This document shows, piece after piece, positions 1-8,078 of a stretch of 37,168 bases of DNA; positions within the stretch are counted from its first letter, which is position 1, and the number at the start of each line of letters is the position of its first letter. A program made the position numbers and the translations under genes. Under the pieces are notes generated by a model. The model was not told where the DNA came from, did no database searches, and saw only the letters and a program-made list of their open reading frames with translations. This DNA comes from JAXHLG01 sp046497225 (lineage in GTDB: Bacteria; Patescibacteriota; Minisyncoccia; Moranbacterales; DUUL01): contig JAWOGA010000009.1 in the NCBI GenBank assembly GCA_046497225.1, positions 1 to 37,168 on the forward strand. The letters are read 5' to 3'.

Positions 1-211
1 AGCCGGCTACCATTTCTTCTATATTTTGTTCCAATTCAATTTTATTTTGATTGGCAACATTTAAGCCTTCAATAATGGAGACCTTGTCTCCTATAACTTT
101 GAAATGCCAAAGTCCGATACCATAAACTAAAAGCAAAAAAATAGTAAAAATGGTTATTCTATATTTTACGTTGATTGTTTTTTGAAAGCCTTTTTTAATT
201 TTCTTTTTCAT
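1..211 (-). CDS. membrane-anchored protein, N-terminal fragment (truncated by window edge)
   Basis: The frame reads leftward from an ATG at 211 and stays open to base 1, giving 70 residues; the rest lies outside the window. The N-terminus is strongly basic (Lys-rich for about 18 residues) and is followed by one hydrophobic segment at about residues 19-37. A charged stretch rich in Asn, Glu and Ile then looks like the start of a coiled coil. This is the layout of a type II membrane protein with an extracytoplasmic C-terminal domain. There is no clear Shine-Dalgarno site. It lies 156 bp downstream of topA on the same strand. The product is not recognised. Confidence 0.6.
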   Translation of the reverse strand, partial: MKKKIKKGFQKTINVKYRITIFTIFLLLVYGIGLWHFKVIGDKVSIIEGLNVANQNKIELEQNIEEMVAG

Positions 212-367
212 TTTTACTTTTTATTTATATGCATCGAAAATTCCGGCCGATTAATTTATTTTAAGAATGAAAATGCAAATATACTTTTTTAACTAAAAAT
301 AACTAATTTAATTAGTAGATGAGAAACCGGGATCCACAACTTAGAACTTTATAAAATTAGAGCCAAA

Positions 368-2599
368 TCAACTTTCATATCCGCATTCTTTGTTGGAGCA
401 GACAATTTTTTTATATTTTTGAAGCAAGGGGCTTTTGCATTTGGGGCATTTTTCTCCGGTGGGTTTATTCCAAAACATGGTTTTGCAATTCGGATAACCC
501 GAGCATCCGTAAAAAGTTTTTCCTTTCTTGGATTTCTTTTCTACTAAATCTTTTCCGCATTCCGGACATTTTACTCCGATTTTGTTTTCCACTTTTTTTA
601 TATTCCTGCAATTTGGGTAATTACTACATCCCAAAAAGGGTCCATATGGTCCTTTTCTCAGTTCCATTTTAGATCCGCATTTTTCGCACAATATTTCTCC
701 TTTGGAATTACCTTCTTCTTGAACAACTTTCTTTTCCAGTTCTTTTTCGTCCTCGCTTTTTTCGGTATACTTGCAATCGGGGTAATTCCCACAAGCTATA
801 AATTTGCCGAATTTGCCGAATTTTTCCACTAATTCTCCTCCGCAATCCGGACATTTGCGGTCTAATTTTTTCTGAAAATCCTCCTTTTTAATTTCCTCGT
901 TTTTCATTTTTAGATTTTTTTTAAATGGATTATAGAAATTTTTTACTACTTGTGTCCACTCTTTTTTGTCTTCAGCTATTTTATCCAAATTTGATTCCAT
1001 TTGTGCGGTAAACTTATAGTCTACAATGCGGGGAAAATGGGCTACCAAGAGGTCGTTAACCAAGATTCCGATATCGGTGGGAAACAATTTTTTATTCTCG
1101 TCTTTTTCAATGTATCCGCGATTTTGAACCGTGGAAATGGTAGGAGCGTAAGTAGAGGGGCGGCCAATTCCGTTTTCTTCCAATTTTTTAACTAAAGCGG
1201 CTTCACTGTATCTAGAAGGTGGCTGGGTAAATTTTTGTTCAGTGTTTACTTTGTTTAAATTTAAAGTATCTCCTTTTTCCAATTTTGGCAAGAGGTTCTC
1301 TTTTTGGCTGTTTTTATTCAAGACTTTCATATATCCTTCAAACTTTATTATTGAGCCGGTTGCCTTTAGGAGATATTCATCCGTTTTTCCTTTTGGATTA
1401 GCCTTAATGGAGATGGAAGTTGAATCTATTTTGGCCGAAGCCATTTGGCTGGCAATAGTTCTCTCCCATATAAGCTTGTATAATTTGTATTGTTTTGAAT
1501 TTAGGCAACCTTTTATTGAATCGGGTGTTTTATCTAAGAAAGTAGGTCGAATAGCTTCATGCGCTTCTTGAGCTCCCTTGGATTTGGTTTTGTAAAATCT
1601 TGTCTTTTCCGGAAGAAAGTTTTTTCCAAATATCTTTTCAATTACTTTTTTGGCTTGAGATTGAGCCTGTTTTGATATTGATAAGGAGTCCGTTCTCATA
1701 TAGGTTATAAGTCCCACGGGGCGTTTGTTTTCAAGCGGTATTCCTTCATAAAGCTGTTGAGCCAACGCCATGGTTTGCTTGGCTGAATAGCCGCAAGCAT
1801 TATTTGCCATTTGTTGAAGAGTGGAAGTGGTGAAAGGCGGAGGAGGGTTTTTTCCGATTTCTTTTTTCTCTATATTTTCAACTTGAAAATCGGAATTGGT
1901 TAAGTCGGTTTTGATTTCTTCCGCCTCTTCTTTATTTTTAACGCTTAATTTTCGGTAAAGCTTATTATTCTTTTTCCATAATTTAGCGTTAAGTTTTTCT
2001 TTTTCGGTTTTTTCAAGATCAGCTGAGATTTCCCAGTATTCCTGCGGGTTGAATTGTTCAATTTCTCTTTCTCTTTCTACCACAAGCCTAACTGCAACGG
2101 ATTGGACTCTTCCGGCGCTTAATCCTTTGCGAATTTTTTTCCAAAGCAGGGGAGATAATTCATATCCTACCAGCCTGTCCAAAATTCTTCTGGCTTGTTG
2201 GGCATTAACCAATCCCATATTTATATCCCCCGGATTTTCCAAGGCTTTTTTGATGGCATTTTGGGTAATCTCGTGGAAAACTATTCTTTGAAATTTATCT
2301 TTTTTTAATTTTAAGGCATGAGTAAGGTGCCAAGAAATCGCCTCTCCTTCACGGTCTTCATCAGTTGCCAGGATAATCGAGTCTGCATTAGAGGCTATCT
2401 TTTTTAATTCCCGAAGGTTTTTTTGAGCGTTGGGAGTAGTTGCATATTGAGGTTTGAAATTGTTCTCTGTATCCACCCCAAGCTTGTTTTTGGGTAAATC
2501 TCTAACATGTCCGTAAGAGGATCTTACTTTGTATTCTTTTCCCAGAAAGCGGGATATGGTTTTGGCCTTAGTTGGTGATTCTACTATAAGTAATTTCAT
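368..2599 (-). CDS. topA: DNA topoisomerase I (type IA)
   Basis: Relaxes negatively supercoiled DNA by cutting one strand through a 5'-phosphotyrosine link. The 743 residues begin with a Toprim domain: Glu7 in the VESPTKAKT motif and the acidic DEDREGE motif around residues 80-86. The catalytic tyrosine is Tyr300 in GLITYMRTDS. The C-terminus carries four tandem Cys4 zinc-ribbon modules from about residue 583 to the end, each of the CPxCG...GC.NYPxC type, the last shortened. Length is typical for zinc-ribbon TopA proteins of bacteria. It starts 78 bp downstream of dprA on the same strand, and a dprA-topA pair is a common bacterial arrangement, so co-transcription is likely. Confidence 0.97.
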   Translation of the reverse strand: MKLLIVESPTKAKTISRFLGKEYKVRSSYGHVRDLPKNKLGVDTENNFKPQYATTPNAQKNLRELKKIASNADSIILATDEDREGEAISWHLTHALKLKKDKFQRIVFHEITQNAIKKALENPGDINMGLVNAQQARRILDRLVGYELSPLLWKKIRKGLSAGRVQSVAVRLVVEREREIEQFNPQEYWEISADLEKTEKEKLNAKLWKKNNKLYRKLSVKNKEEAEEIKTDLTNSDFQVENIEKKEIGKNPPPPFTTSTLQQMANNACGYSAKQTMALAQQLYEGIPLENKRPVGLITYMRTDSLSISKQAQSQAKKVIEKIFGKNFLPEKTRFYKTKSKGAQEAHEAIRPTFLDKTPDSIKGCLNSKQYKLYKLIWERTIASQMASAKIDSTSISIKANPKGKTDEYLLKATGSIIKFEGYMKVLNKNSQKENLLPKLEKGDTLNLNKVNTEQKFTQPPSRYSEAALVKKLEENGIGRPSTYAPTISTVQNRGYIEKDENKKLFPTDIGILVNDLLVAHFPRIVDYKFTAQMESNLDKIAEDKKEWTQVVKNFYNPFKKNLKMKNEEIKKEDFQKKLDRKCPDCGGELVEKFGKFGKFIACGNYPDCKYTEKSEDEKELEKKVVQEEGNSKGEILCEKCGSKMELRKGPYGPFLGCSNYPNCRNIKKVENKIGVKCPECGKDLVEKKSKKGKTFYGCSGYPNCKTMFWNKPTGEKCPKCKSPLLQKYKKIVCSNKECGYES

Positions 2600-2677
2600 G
2601 ATAATTAATGACTATTGTTCTTATTATGTTAATGGTGTTAATCAACTTTTTCTAAATTTCATTTTAACTTTTTGGAA

Positions 2678-3784
2678 TTAATTGCGTACATATCCTCCGT
2701 CTACATTTTTAACCAATCCTTTTATTTCCATCATAGATAGCTTAACTGAAATTGCCGAAATGTCCAGTTTACACTTTAGAGAGATTTTGTCAATTGGACA
2801 AGGTTCACAGTCAAGGTGTTGGTAAATTAATTTTTCTGTTTCATCTTCAAGGTAAATTTCTTTTTGCGGTTCTTGATTCTTAAAATGCCAATTTAATTGT
2901 TCCAAAATATCTTCCGCGCAAATTGTTGGCATAGCTCCCTCCTGGATAAGCTTATTGGTGCCGGCTGATTGAGGAGAAAAGATGTTGCCGGGAACAGCAA
3001 AGATCTCTCGGTTTTGATCCAGGGCGTGAGAGGCGGTGATGAGAGTTCCGCTTTTGTTTCCGGCTTCAATTATTAAAACGCCCGCGGAGAGGCCGCTGAT
3101 AATTCTATTCCGAGCCGGGAAGGTAAATCTATTGGCTTGAGCAGTCGGGGAATATTCGGATACTAATAAACCGCCTTTATTTAAAATTTCCCGGGAGAGA
3201 TTGAAATTGACCGATTTTTGAAGAATTTTTTCAGACAAGCCGTTTCCCAAAACTGCGATAGTGGAGTTGGAGTTAGCCAGAGCTGCTTTATGCGCTAGAG
3301 CGTCTGTGCCGAGAGCCATTCCGCTGGTGATCACAATGCCCGAGGAGGATATTTTTGTCACGATTTTGTCAATAACTTGCTGTCCGTAATGCGTAGGCTT
3401 GCGGGAGCCCACTACTGATATTTGATGTTTTTTGAGCAACTCCAAATTTCCTTTGCAGAAAAGCAAGAAAGGGCAATCATTGAGTTGCGTTAAATTTTCC
3501 GGAAATTTATCTTGATTTACCCCTTTAAATTCCGGGAAAGAAAGAGGCTTGGATACCGGTGTAATGTTTTCTTCTTTTAATTTTTCCACTTCTTTTTCAA
3601 TATTCAGCCTCTTCTTTTTTGCTACGATTTTCTCTGCTGTTTTTGAATCTATCCCTGCGTGTTGTAATTCTTTTATTCCTGATTTCCAGGCCAACTCAGG
3701 AGAATCAAAGTGATCTTCCAGTTTCTTGAATCTTTGAGGGCCTATTTCCTGGATTAAGGAGAAACCAAGTAGGTATTTAAGCAT
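2678..3784 (-). CDS. dprA: DNA-processing protein DprA/Smf
   Basis: DprA binds incoming single-stranded DNA and loads RecA during natural transformation. The 368-residue protein has an N-terminal helix-hairpin-helix/SAM-like region (about 1-70) and the Rossmann-like DprA domain (about 80-290). Seen motifs are GSRKPTHYG, SGMALGTDALAHKAAL, the FPARNRIISGLS stretch and SGTLITASHAL followed by FAVPGNI. A C-terminal winged-helix (about 305-368) completes the usual three-part architecture. Retention of dprA in a reduced genome fits DNA uptake; no other competence gene is in this window. It sits just upstream of topA on the same strand. Confidence 0.95.
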   Translation of the reverse strand: MLKYLLGFSLIQEIGPQRFKKLEDHFDSPELAWKSGIKELQHAGIDSKTAEKIVAKKKRLNIEKEVEKLKEENITPVSKPLSFPEFKGVNQDKFPENLTQLNDCPFLLFCKGNLELLKKHQISVVGSRKPTHYGQQVIDKIVTKISSSGIVITSGMALGTDALAHKAALANSNSTIAVLGNGLSEKILQKSVNFNLSREILNKGGLLVSEYSPTAQANRFTFPARNRIISGLSAGVLIIEAGNKSGTLITASHALDQNREIFAVPGNIFSPQSAGTNKLIQEGAMPTICAEDILEQLNWHFKNQEPQKEIYLEDETEKLIYQHLDCEPCPIDKISLKCKLDISAISVKLSMMEIKGLVKNVDGGYVRN

Positions 3785-3884
3785 GAGTTGAGAATATTTT
3801 TTATGTGTTTGACTTTTCTTGATACCAAAACATGGGTTAATTACTCAATTTATCTTGAATATATCCTGCTTCTTTGTTTCAGTA

Positions 3885-5801
3885 TTAGTTTTCAATTTTG
3901 TAAATTCCTCCTTTGATTTGAGTTTTTTCAATACTTGGTTTTTCAAGCGGATTTTTGGAAGGTTGAATAATGGGATTTTCTAGCTTATATTCGTTAACTT
4001 TCTTCTTTTCTAGTTTTTTGTAGTGTGATAGTTCTTGGTCGGAAGAGATTAGATAGATGTTTTCAAAATCATTTTTGTCTATCTCTTCCAGGTCTTCAGG
4101 ATTAAAAAAGTAGATGGCTTGAAGTCCGAAAATGTTTCTCATAGGTTCAGCCATTAACGACCATCCGGAACCGGAGGATTCTTGAGAGAGCAAAACCAAG
4201 TCTTTTGAGGTGAAATTTTGAGATAAAGCCCGGGTTTTTTCCAGGAGGTCTTCATTTTGTTTAAATGCCAAGAAATTGTTCCAAGTTTGCTCGCCTGGCT
4301 TTTTTGCCGGAATCAACAAGACTATATTTCCCAATAAGACAAAAACCACGATTAAATTAAAAAGAAGCTTATTTTTGAAGCTGAGGTGCTTTAAAAACAA
4401 TATTGAATAAAGTATGAATATGGGAATAATGGTAAAAACAAATCTTCGCAACATCCATGGGTGATCAAGGGATATATTGGCGTCTATTAAATAAATGAAA
4501 GTGGGGAAGCAAAAGATTAAAGGCAAAAGAAGAAGAGAGTTGAATTTTCTTTCTTCCTTGTCGGGTAAAAATTTTCTCCTTTTGACAATAAAAGCAATGG
4601 AAAATATAGCCATTATGAATAGCGGGGCGATATTATAGTTATAGAAAATTTTGGGAAGATAAAGCCCCTGCCAATCATCCGGGAGTAGATTCTCTTCCGA
4701 AACTGTCTCAGTGGATGCCGGAGAAATTTCAGCTACGTTCTTTAAGGAGTTTATAAAGAAGTTGGGCATTACGGAAATGGATACAAACAAAGCTATTCCC
4801 GTAATTACGAAAAAGAGCTGGTAGCGGGCTTGTCTTAAATGATTAAAATCTTTTAAGATCATAATCATCAGTAGAAGAAAAATAAAAGCCACTGCTTCAA
4901 TCCGGACGAAGGAGATTAAAATGAGGGGTAAAAATATTAATTGATAAACAAGAAAGTCTTTGGTTTGAAAGTATTTAAAGGCTAAATGTAGAACAAGCCA
5001 AATTAAAGCTGCAAAGAAAATTTCCGAGAGGGTGAATTTGTAAAAGATGGCAATGGGAAAACAGGTTGCCAAAATAGTGGCTCCCAAGAAAGCCAACTTT
5101 TCATTTGAAGAAGCTTTTTTGAGGGAATTCTTCAAAAAACAGCAACTTTTTGTATCTTTTGCCTGATTTATTTGCCAATCTTCCAGTTTTTCTTCAAAAG
5201 TCTTATTGGCTTGAAGAAGTCTTAAAAGAATTAAATAGAAAGCGGATAGCAAAGTAAGAAAGGGAAATAGATTTGCAAATTTAAACCCTTCAACTCCGAA
5301 CAATCCGTAAAAATTAGCCAGCCAAGCCGGATAAGCCGGCAGAAATTGGCTTTTCAATTCTCCTTCGGAAGTATATTGAAATCCGGGAAAATTTAGAGCC
5401 TTTCCTTCTTCGTTGATATCAAAAAATTCTTCCACTAGCTTTGATTCATAAACAAAACTATGGCTTTTGTTCATTAAAATAGCTGTGTTGGAGTAAGACC
5501 CTTCATCTCTTCCTCCAAAAATAGTAGGCTCAGAATTAAAGGAAAGAAAGACGGCAAAAGCAATAAAAAACCCTAAAGCAAAATAAGAAAAACGGGAAAG
5601 TTTTTCCAAAATAATTTTCTTGCTTTTAATTTTTTGTATAATAAATATGGCGGCTAATAAAGCAAAAATCAGGGAAGCTATTGGATAAAAAATACCCAGG
5701 ATGACTGTAACAAGACTAAAAAAGGCGGCGCTTATCCACCATATTGAAAAGATTTCAATAATATTTAACTTTGTAGTTTTTTCATTATTCATATTGTTCA
5801 T
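3885..5801 (-). CDS. GT-C family polytopic membrane glycosyltransferase-like protein
   Basis: The 638-residue protein has about ten to twelve hydrophobic segments between residues 15 and 490 and a soluble C-terminal tail of about 140 residues. The first large extracytoplasmic loop carries GGRDEGSY (Asp99, Glu100). An acidic pair in that loop is the hallmark of GT-C enzymes (ArnT/PMT/oligosaccharyltransferase superfamily), which use polyprenyl-phosphate sugars. Acceptor and sugar cannot be deduced. It stands alone between dprA and the divergent groL. The start is an ATG-AAC-AAT-ATG cluster; the first ATG falls exactly where the promoter at 5808-5836 predicts transcription to begin. The partial gene at the right edge of the window has a similar layout. 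Confidence 0.75.
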   Translation of the reverse strand: MNNMNNEKTTKLNIIEIFSIWWISAAFFSLVTVILGIFYPIASLIFALLAAIFIIQKIKSKKIILEKLSRFSYFALGFFIAFAVFLSFNSEPTIFGGRDEGSYSNTAILMNKSHSFVYESKLVEEFFDINEEGKALNFPGFQYTSEGELKSQFLPAYPAWLANFYGLFGVEGFKFANLFPFLTLLSAFYLILLRLLQANKTFEEKLEDWQINQAKDTKSCCFLKNSLKKASSNEKLAFLGATILATCFPIAIFYKFTLSEIFFAALIWLVLHLAFKYFQTKDFLVYQLIFLPLILISFVRIEAVAFIFLLLMIMILKDFNHLRQARYQLFFVITGIALFVSISVMPNFFINSLKNVAEISPASTETVSEENLLPDDWQGLYLPKIFYNYNIAPLFIMAIFSIAFIVKRRKFLPDKEERKFNSLLLLPLIFCFPTFIYLIDANISLDHPWMLRRFVFTIIPIFILYSILFLKHLSFKNKLLFNLIVVFVLLGNIVLLIPAKKPGEQTWNNFLAFKQNEDLLEKTRALSQNFTSKDLVLLSQESSGSGWSLMAEPMRNIFGLQAIYFFNPEDLEEIDKNDFENIYLISSDQELSHYKKLEKKKVNEYKLENPIIQPSKNPLEKPSIEKTQIKGGIYKIEN

Positions 5802-5807
5802 GCTTTT

Positions 5808-5836
5808 ATTATAATTTTTATCTAAAAATAATGCAA
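5808..5836 (-). promoter_or_regulatory. sigma70-type promoter predicting a leaderless mRNA
   Basis: On the minus strand TTGCAT (5836-5831) is followed after 17 nt by TATAAT (5813-5808). The base seven positions past the -10 box is 5801, the A of the ATG of the GT-C gene, so the transcript should carry no 5' leader. Confidence 0.7.
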
Positions 5837-5909
5837 GAATAGAAATTTTGTCTTTGCTTTTTTCAGGCTCGGATTTTCTTGGATTGAATTTGGGGAGTTC
5901 TAAAAACTC

Positions 5910-5937
5910 TTGACAAGAATTAAATTAGAAATAAAAT
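5910..5937 (+). promoter_or_regulatory. groL promoter
   Basis: TTGACA (5910-5915), a 16-nt spacer and TAAAAT (5932-5937). The predicted start at about 5944 lies just upstream of the CIRCE-like inverted repeat, the usual arrangement for HrcA-controlled chaperonin genes. Confidence 0.7.
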
Positions 5938-5948
5938 GAAAAATAGAA

Positions 5949-5975
5949 TTAGCAAACAAACAACTCAACTGCTAA
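5949..5975 (+). promoter_or_regulatory. degenerate CIRCE-like operator (HrcA site)
   Basis: TTAGCA-N15-TGCTAA spans 27 bp, the same overall length as CIRCE (TTAGCACTC-N9-GAGTGCTAA). The outer six bases of each arm match exactly, while the inner three bases of each arm (AAC and AAC) do not. It lies between the predicted groL transcription start and the groL ATG. No hrcA gene is present in the window. Confidence 0.65.
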
Positions 5976-6013
5976 AAATTATTTGAAGATTTTTAAAAAT
6001 TAACTAAAAAAAT

Positions 6014-7747
6014 ATGGCAAAGCAAATAAAATTTGATGAAGATGCTCGTATTGAGATAATGAAGGGTATGGATAAAGTGGCTGATACAGTGAAAGTTACC
6101 CTGGGTCCTAAAGGAAGAAATGTAGTTTTGGACAAAGGATTTGGCTCTCCGACTATAACCAACGACGGAGTTACTATAGCCAAAGAAATTGAGTTGGAAG
6201 ATAAATATGAGAGTTTGGGCGCCGAGATGATAAAAGAAGTGGCTAATAAAACCAATGATTCTGCCGGAGACGGAACTACAACTGCTACTATTTTAACTCA
6301 AGCCGTAGCTCAAAAAGGAGCCAAAATGGTTTCCAAGGGGGTAAATGTGGTTGATTTTAAAAACGCTTTGAATAAATATTCCGAGCAAGTTATTGAGAAT
6401 ATCCAAAGCGAGGACACTTCTTATCAAGTGGTTGGAGATTCTATTGAGCAAGTGGCCACCATTTCCGCTCAGGACAAAGAGATCGGGAAAATGATTGCCA
6501 AAGTGATCGGAGATGTTGGCAAGGACGGCGTTATTACTGTTCAGGAATCTCAAACTTTTGGAATGGAGAGCGATGTTGTGAAGGGTATGAGTTTTGATAA
6601 AGGTTATGTTTCTCCTTATATGGTAACCGATACGGAAAAAATGGAGGCCGAGCTGAAAAACCCTTACTTGCTGATTACCGACAAAAAGATATCCTCAGCT
6701 AATGAGATTCTTCCGGTATTGGAAAAAATATCTCAAGCCGGCAGAAAAGAGTTGGTGATTATCGCCGAGGACATTGAAGGAGAAGCTTTGACTACTTTGG
6801 TTGTCAATAAACTAAGAGGCACTTTGAATGTTTTGGCTGTAAAAGCTCCTGGTTTCGGAGATAATCAAAAAGCAATGCTTGAAGATATTTCTATCTTAAC
6901 CGGAGGTAAGTATATTACTGAAGACAAGGGAATAAAACTTGAAAGTACTGAGATTAACGATCTTGGCCAAGCTACCAAAGTTGTTTCTACTAAAGACAAC
7001 ACTACTGTTGTTGGAGGAAGAGGCAAGAAAAAGGAAATTGATGCCAGGGTGGAACAAATCAAATCCATAATGGAAAAGGCTGATGATTATGACAAGAAGA
7101 ATTTGAAAGAAAGAATGGCTAAATTAGTCGGCGGAGTTGCCGTTATTAAAGTTGGCGCCGCTACCGAAGTGGAGCAGAAAGAAAAACAACACCGAGTAGA
7201 AGATGCAGTGGAAGCTACTAAAGCGGCTATTGAAGAAGGAATTGTTCCCGGAGGAGGAATTTCTCTTCTTAATGAGTCTACTAAATTAAGGGAATATAAA
7301 AGGAAAATGGGAGATAAGTTGAACGTAGAAGAGTCTTCTGCTTTGGAAGTGCTAATTGAAGCTTTGTCTGAGCCGATTAGACAAATTGCTTATAATGCCG
7401 GTCTTTCTCCGGATTTGGTAATTAACACTATCTTGGAAAATCAAAATGCTTACGAAAAGAAAGAGCTTAAAAAAGGCAAGGCAAGCGTTAATGTTCTCAG
7501 GGATAAAAAGCAAATCAACTTTAATATGGGTTATGATGCTGCTGCTGATACTTATGTAGATATGATTGATACAGGCATTATAGATCCGGTTAAAGTTGTT
7601 TCTTCGGCGTTAAGGAACAGTGTTTCCACAGCTGCTATGCTTCTGACTACCAAAGCCGCTGTGGCAGAATTGCCCAAAAAGGAAAATGAAGAAACCGGAG
7701 GCGGTGGAATGCCGGCCGGAATGGGCGGTGGAATGCCAATGATGTAA
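6014..7747 (+). CDS. groL: chaperonin GroEL (60 kDa)
   Basis: ATP-dependent folding chamber subunit. The 577 residues match the family from end to end: an N-terminal MAKQIKFDEDAR, the KVTLGPKGRNVVLD stretch, the GDGTTTATIL nucleotide site, a complete apical domain, and the C-terminal Gly/Met-rich tail ending in repeated GGM and PMM. It is slightly longer than the usual 540-550 residues. It is a single-gene unit: promoter and CIRCE-like operator upstream, strong terminator 19 bp downstream. groES is not adjacent, unlike the groESL operon of most bacteria. No obvious Shine-Dalgarno site precedes the ATG; the leader is A/T only near the start. Confidence 0.98.
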   Translation: MAKQIKFDEDARIEIMKGMDKVADTVKVTLGPKGRNVVLDKGFGSPTITNDGVTIAKEIELEDKYESLGAEMIKEVANKTNDSAGDGTTTATILTQAVAQKGAKMVSKGVNVVDFKNALNKYSEQVIENIQSEDTSYQVVGDSIEQVATISAQDKEIGKMIAKVIGDVGKDGVITVQESQTFGMESDVVKGMSFDKGYVSPYMVTDTEKMEAELKNPYLLITDKKISSANEILPVLEKISQAGRKELVIIAEDIEGEALTTLVVNKLRGTLNVLAVKAPGFGDNQKAMLEDISILTGGKYITEDKGIKLESTEINDLGQATKVVSTKDNTTVVGGRGKKKEIDARVEQIKSIMEKADDYDKKNLKERMAKLVGGVAVIKVGAATEVEQKEKQHRVEDAVEATKAAIEEGIVPGGGISLLNESTKLREYKRKMGDKLNVEESSALEVLIEALSEPIRQIAYNAGLSPDLVINTILENQNAYEKKELKKGKASVNVLRDKKQINFNMGYDAAADTYVDMIDTGIIDPVKVVSSALRNSVSTAAMLLTTKAAVAELPKKENEETGGGGMPAGMGGGMPMM

Positions 7748-7765
7748 ATTTCCTAAAAATTTTTC

Positions 7766-7796
7766 AAAAACCTCCCCGCTGCAGGGGAGGTTTTTT
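7766..7796 (+). terminator. intrinsic terminator after groL
   Basis: A 12-bp perfect stem (AAAAACCTCCCC with GGGGAGGTTTTT) around a GCTGCA loop, running into six T residues. It closes the groL unit and, being symmetrical, could work in both directions. Confidence 0.9.
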
Positions 7797-8019
7797 GTGG
7801 AAGAGTTTTCGGGTAAAGTATGTAATAGTACATAGGAGTTAACAAGACTGAGGTTTGATTTTTTGAGTGGATAATCTTTCTGATTAATACTGAATTTTAT
7901 TATGATTTGTAGCTTACCTGTTCTTTTAAGTGGTTTTTTTGTTATGTTCAAGTTTTCTGTGGCAAGCAGGTTTTTGTTACTCATTAATATGGTAAAACCT
8001 CTATATTAAATATCATATC

Positions 8020-8048
8020 TTGATAAGCCTCCTTTTTAGTTGTATTAT
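8020..8048 (+). promoter_or_regulatory. promoter of the rel gene
   Basis: TTGATA (8020-8025), 17-nt spacer, TATTAT (8043-8048); predicted start near 8055, about 24 nt before the rel ATG. The rest of 7797-8078 shows no gene. Confidence 0.6.
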
Positions 8049-8078
8049 TTGAGTGTAATTAAATAAGTAATTTAATTA

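Noticed and set aside
7866..7874. AGTGGATAA as a DnaA box
   Set aside because: One mismatch, isolated, and expected by chance in AT-rich DNA.
7610..7984. 124-codon minus-strand frame over the groL end
   Set aside because: It is antisense to the conserved groL C-terminus and spans the groL terminator.
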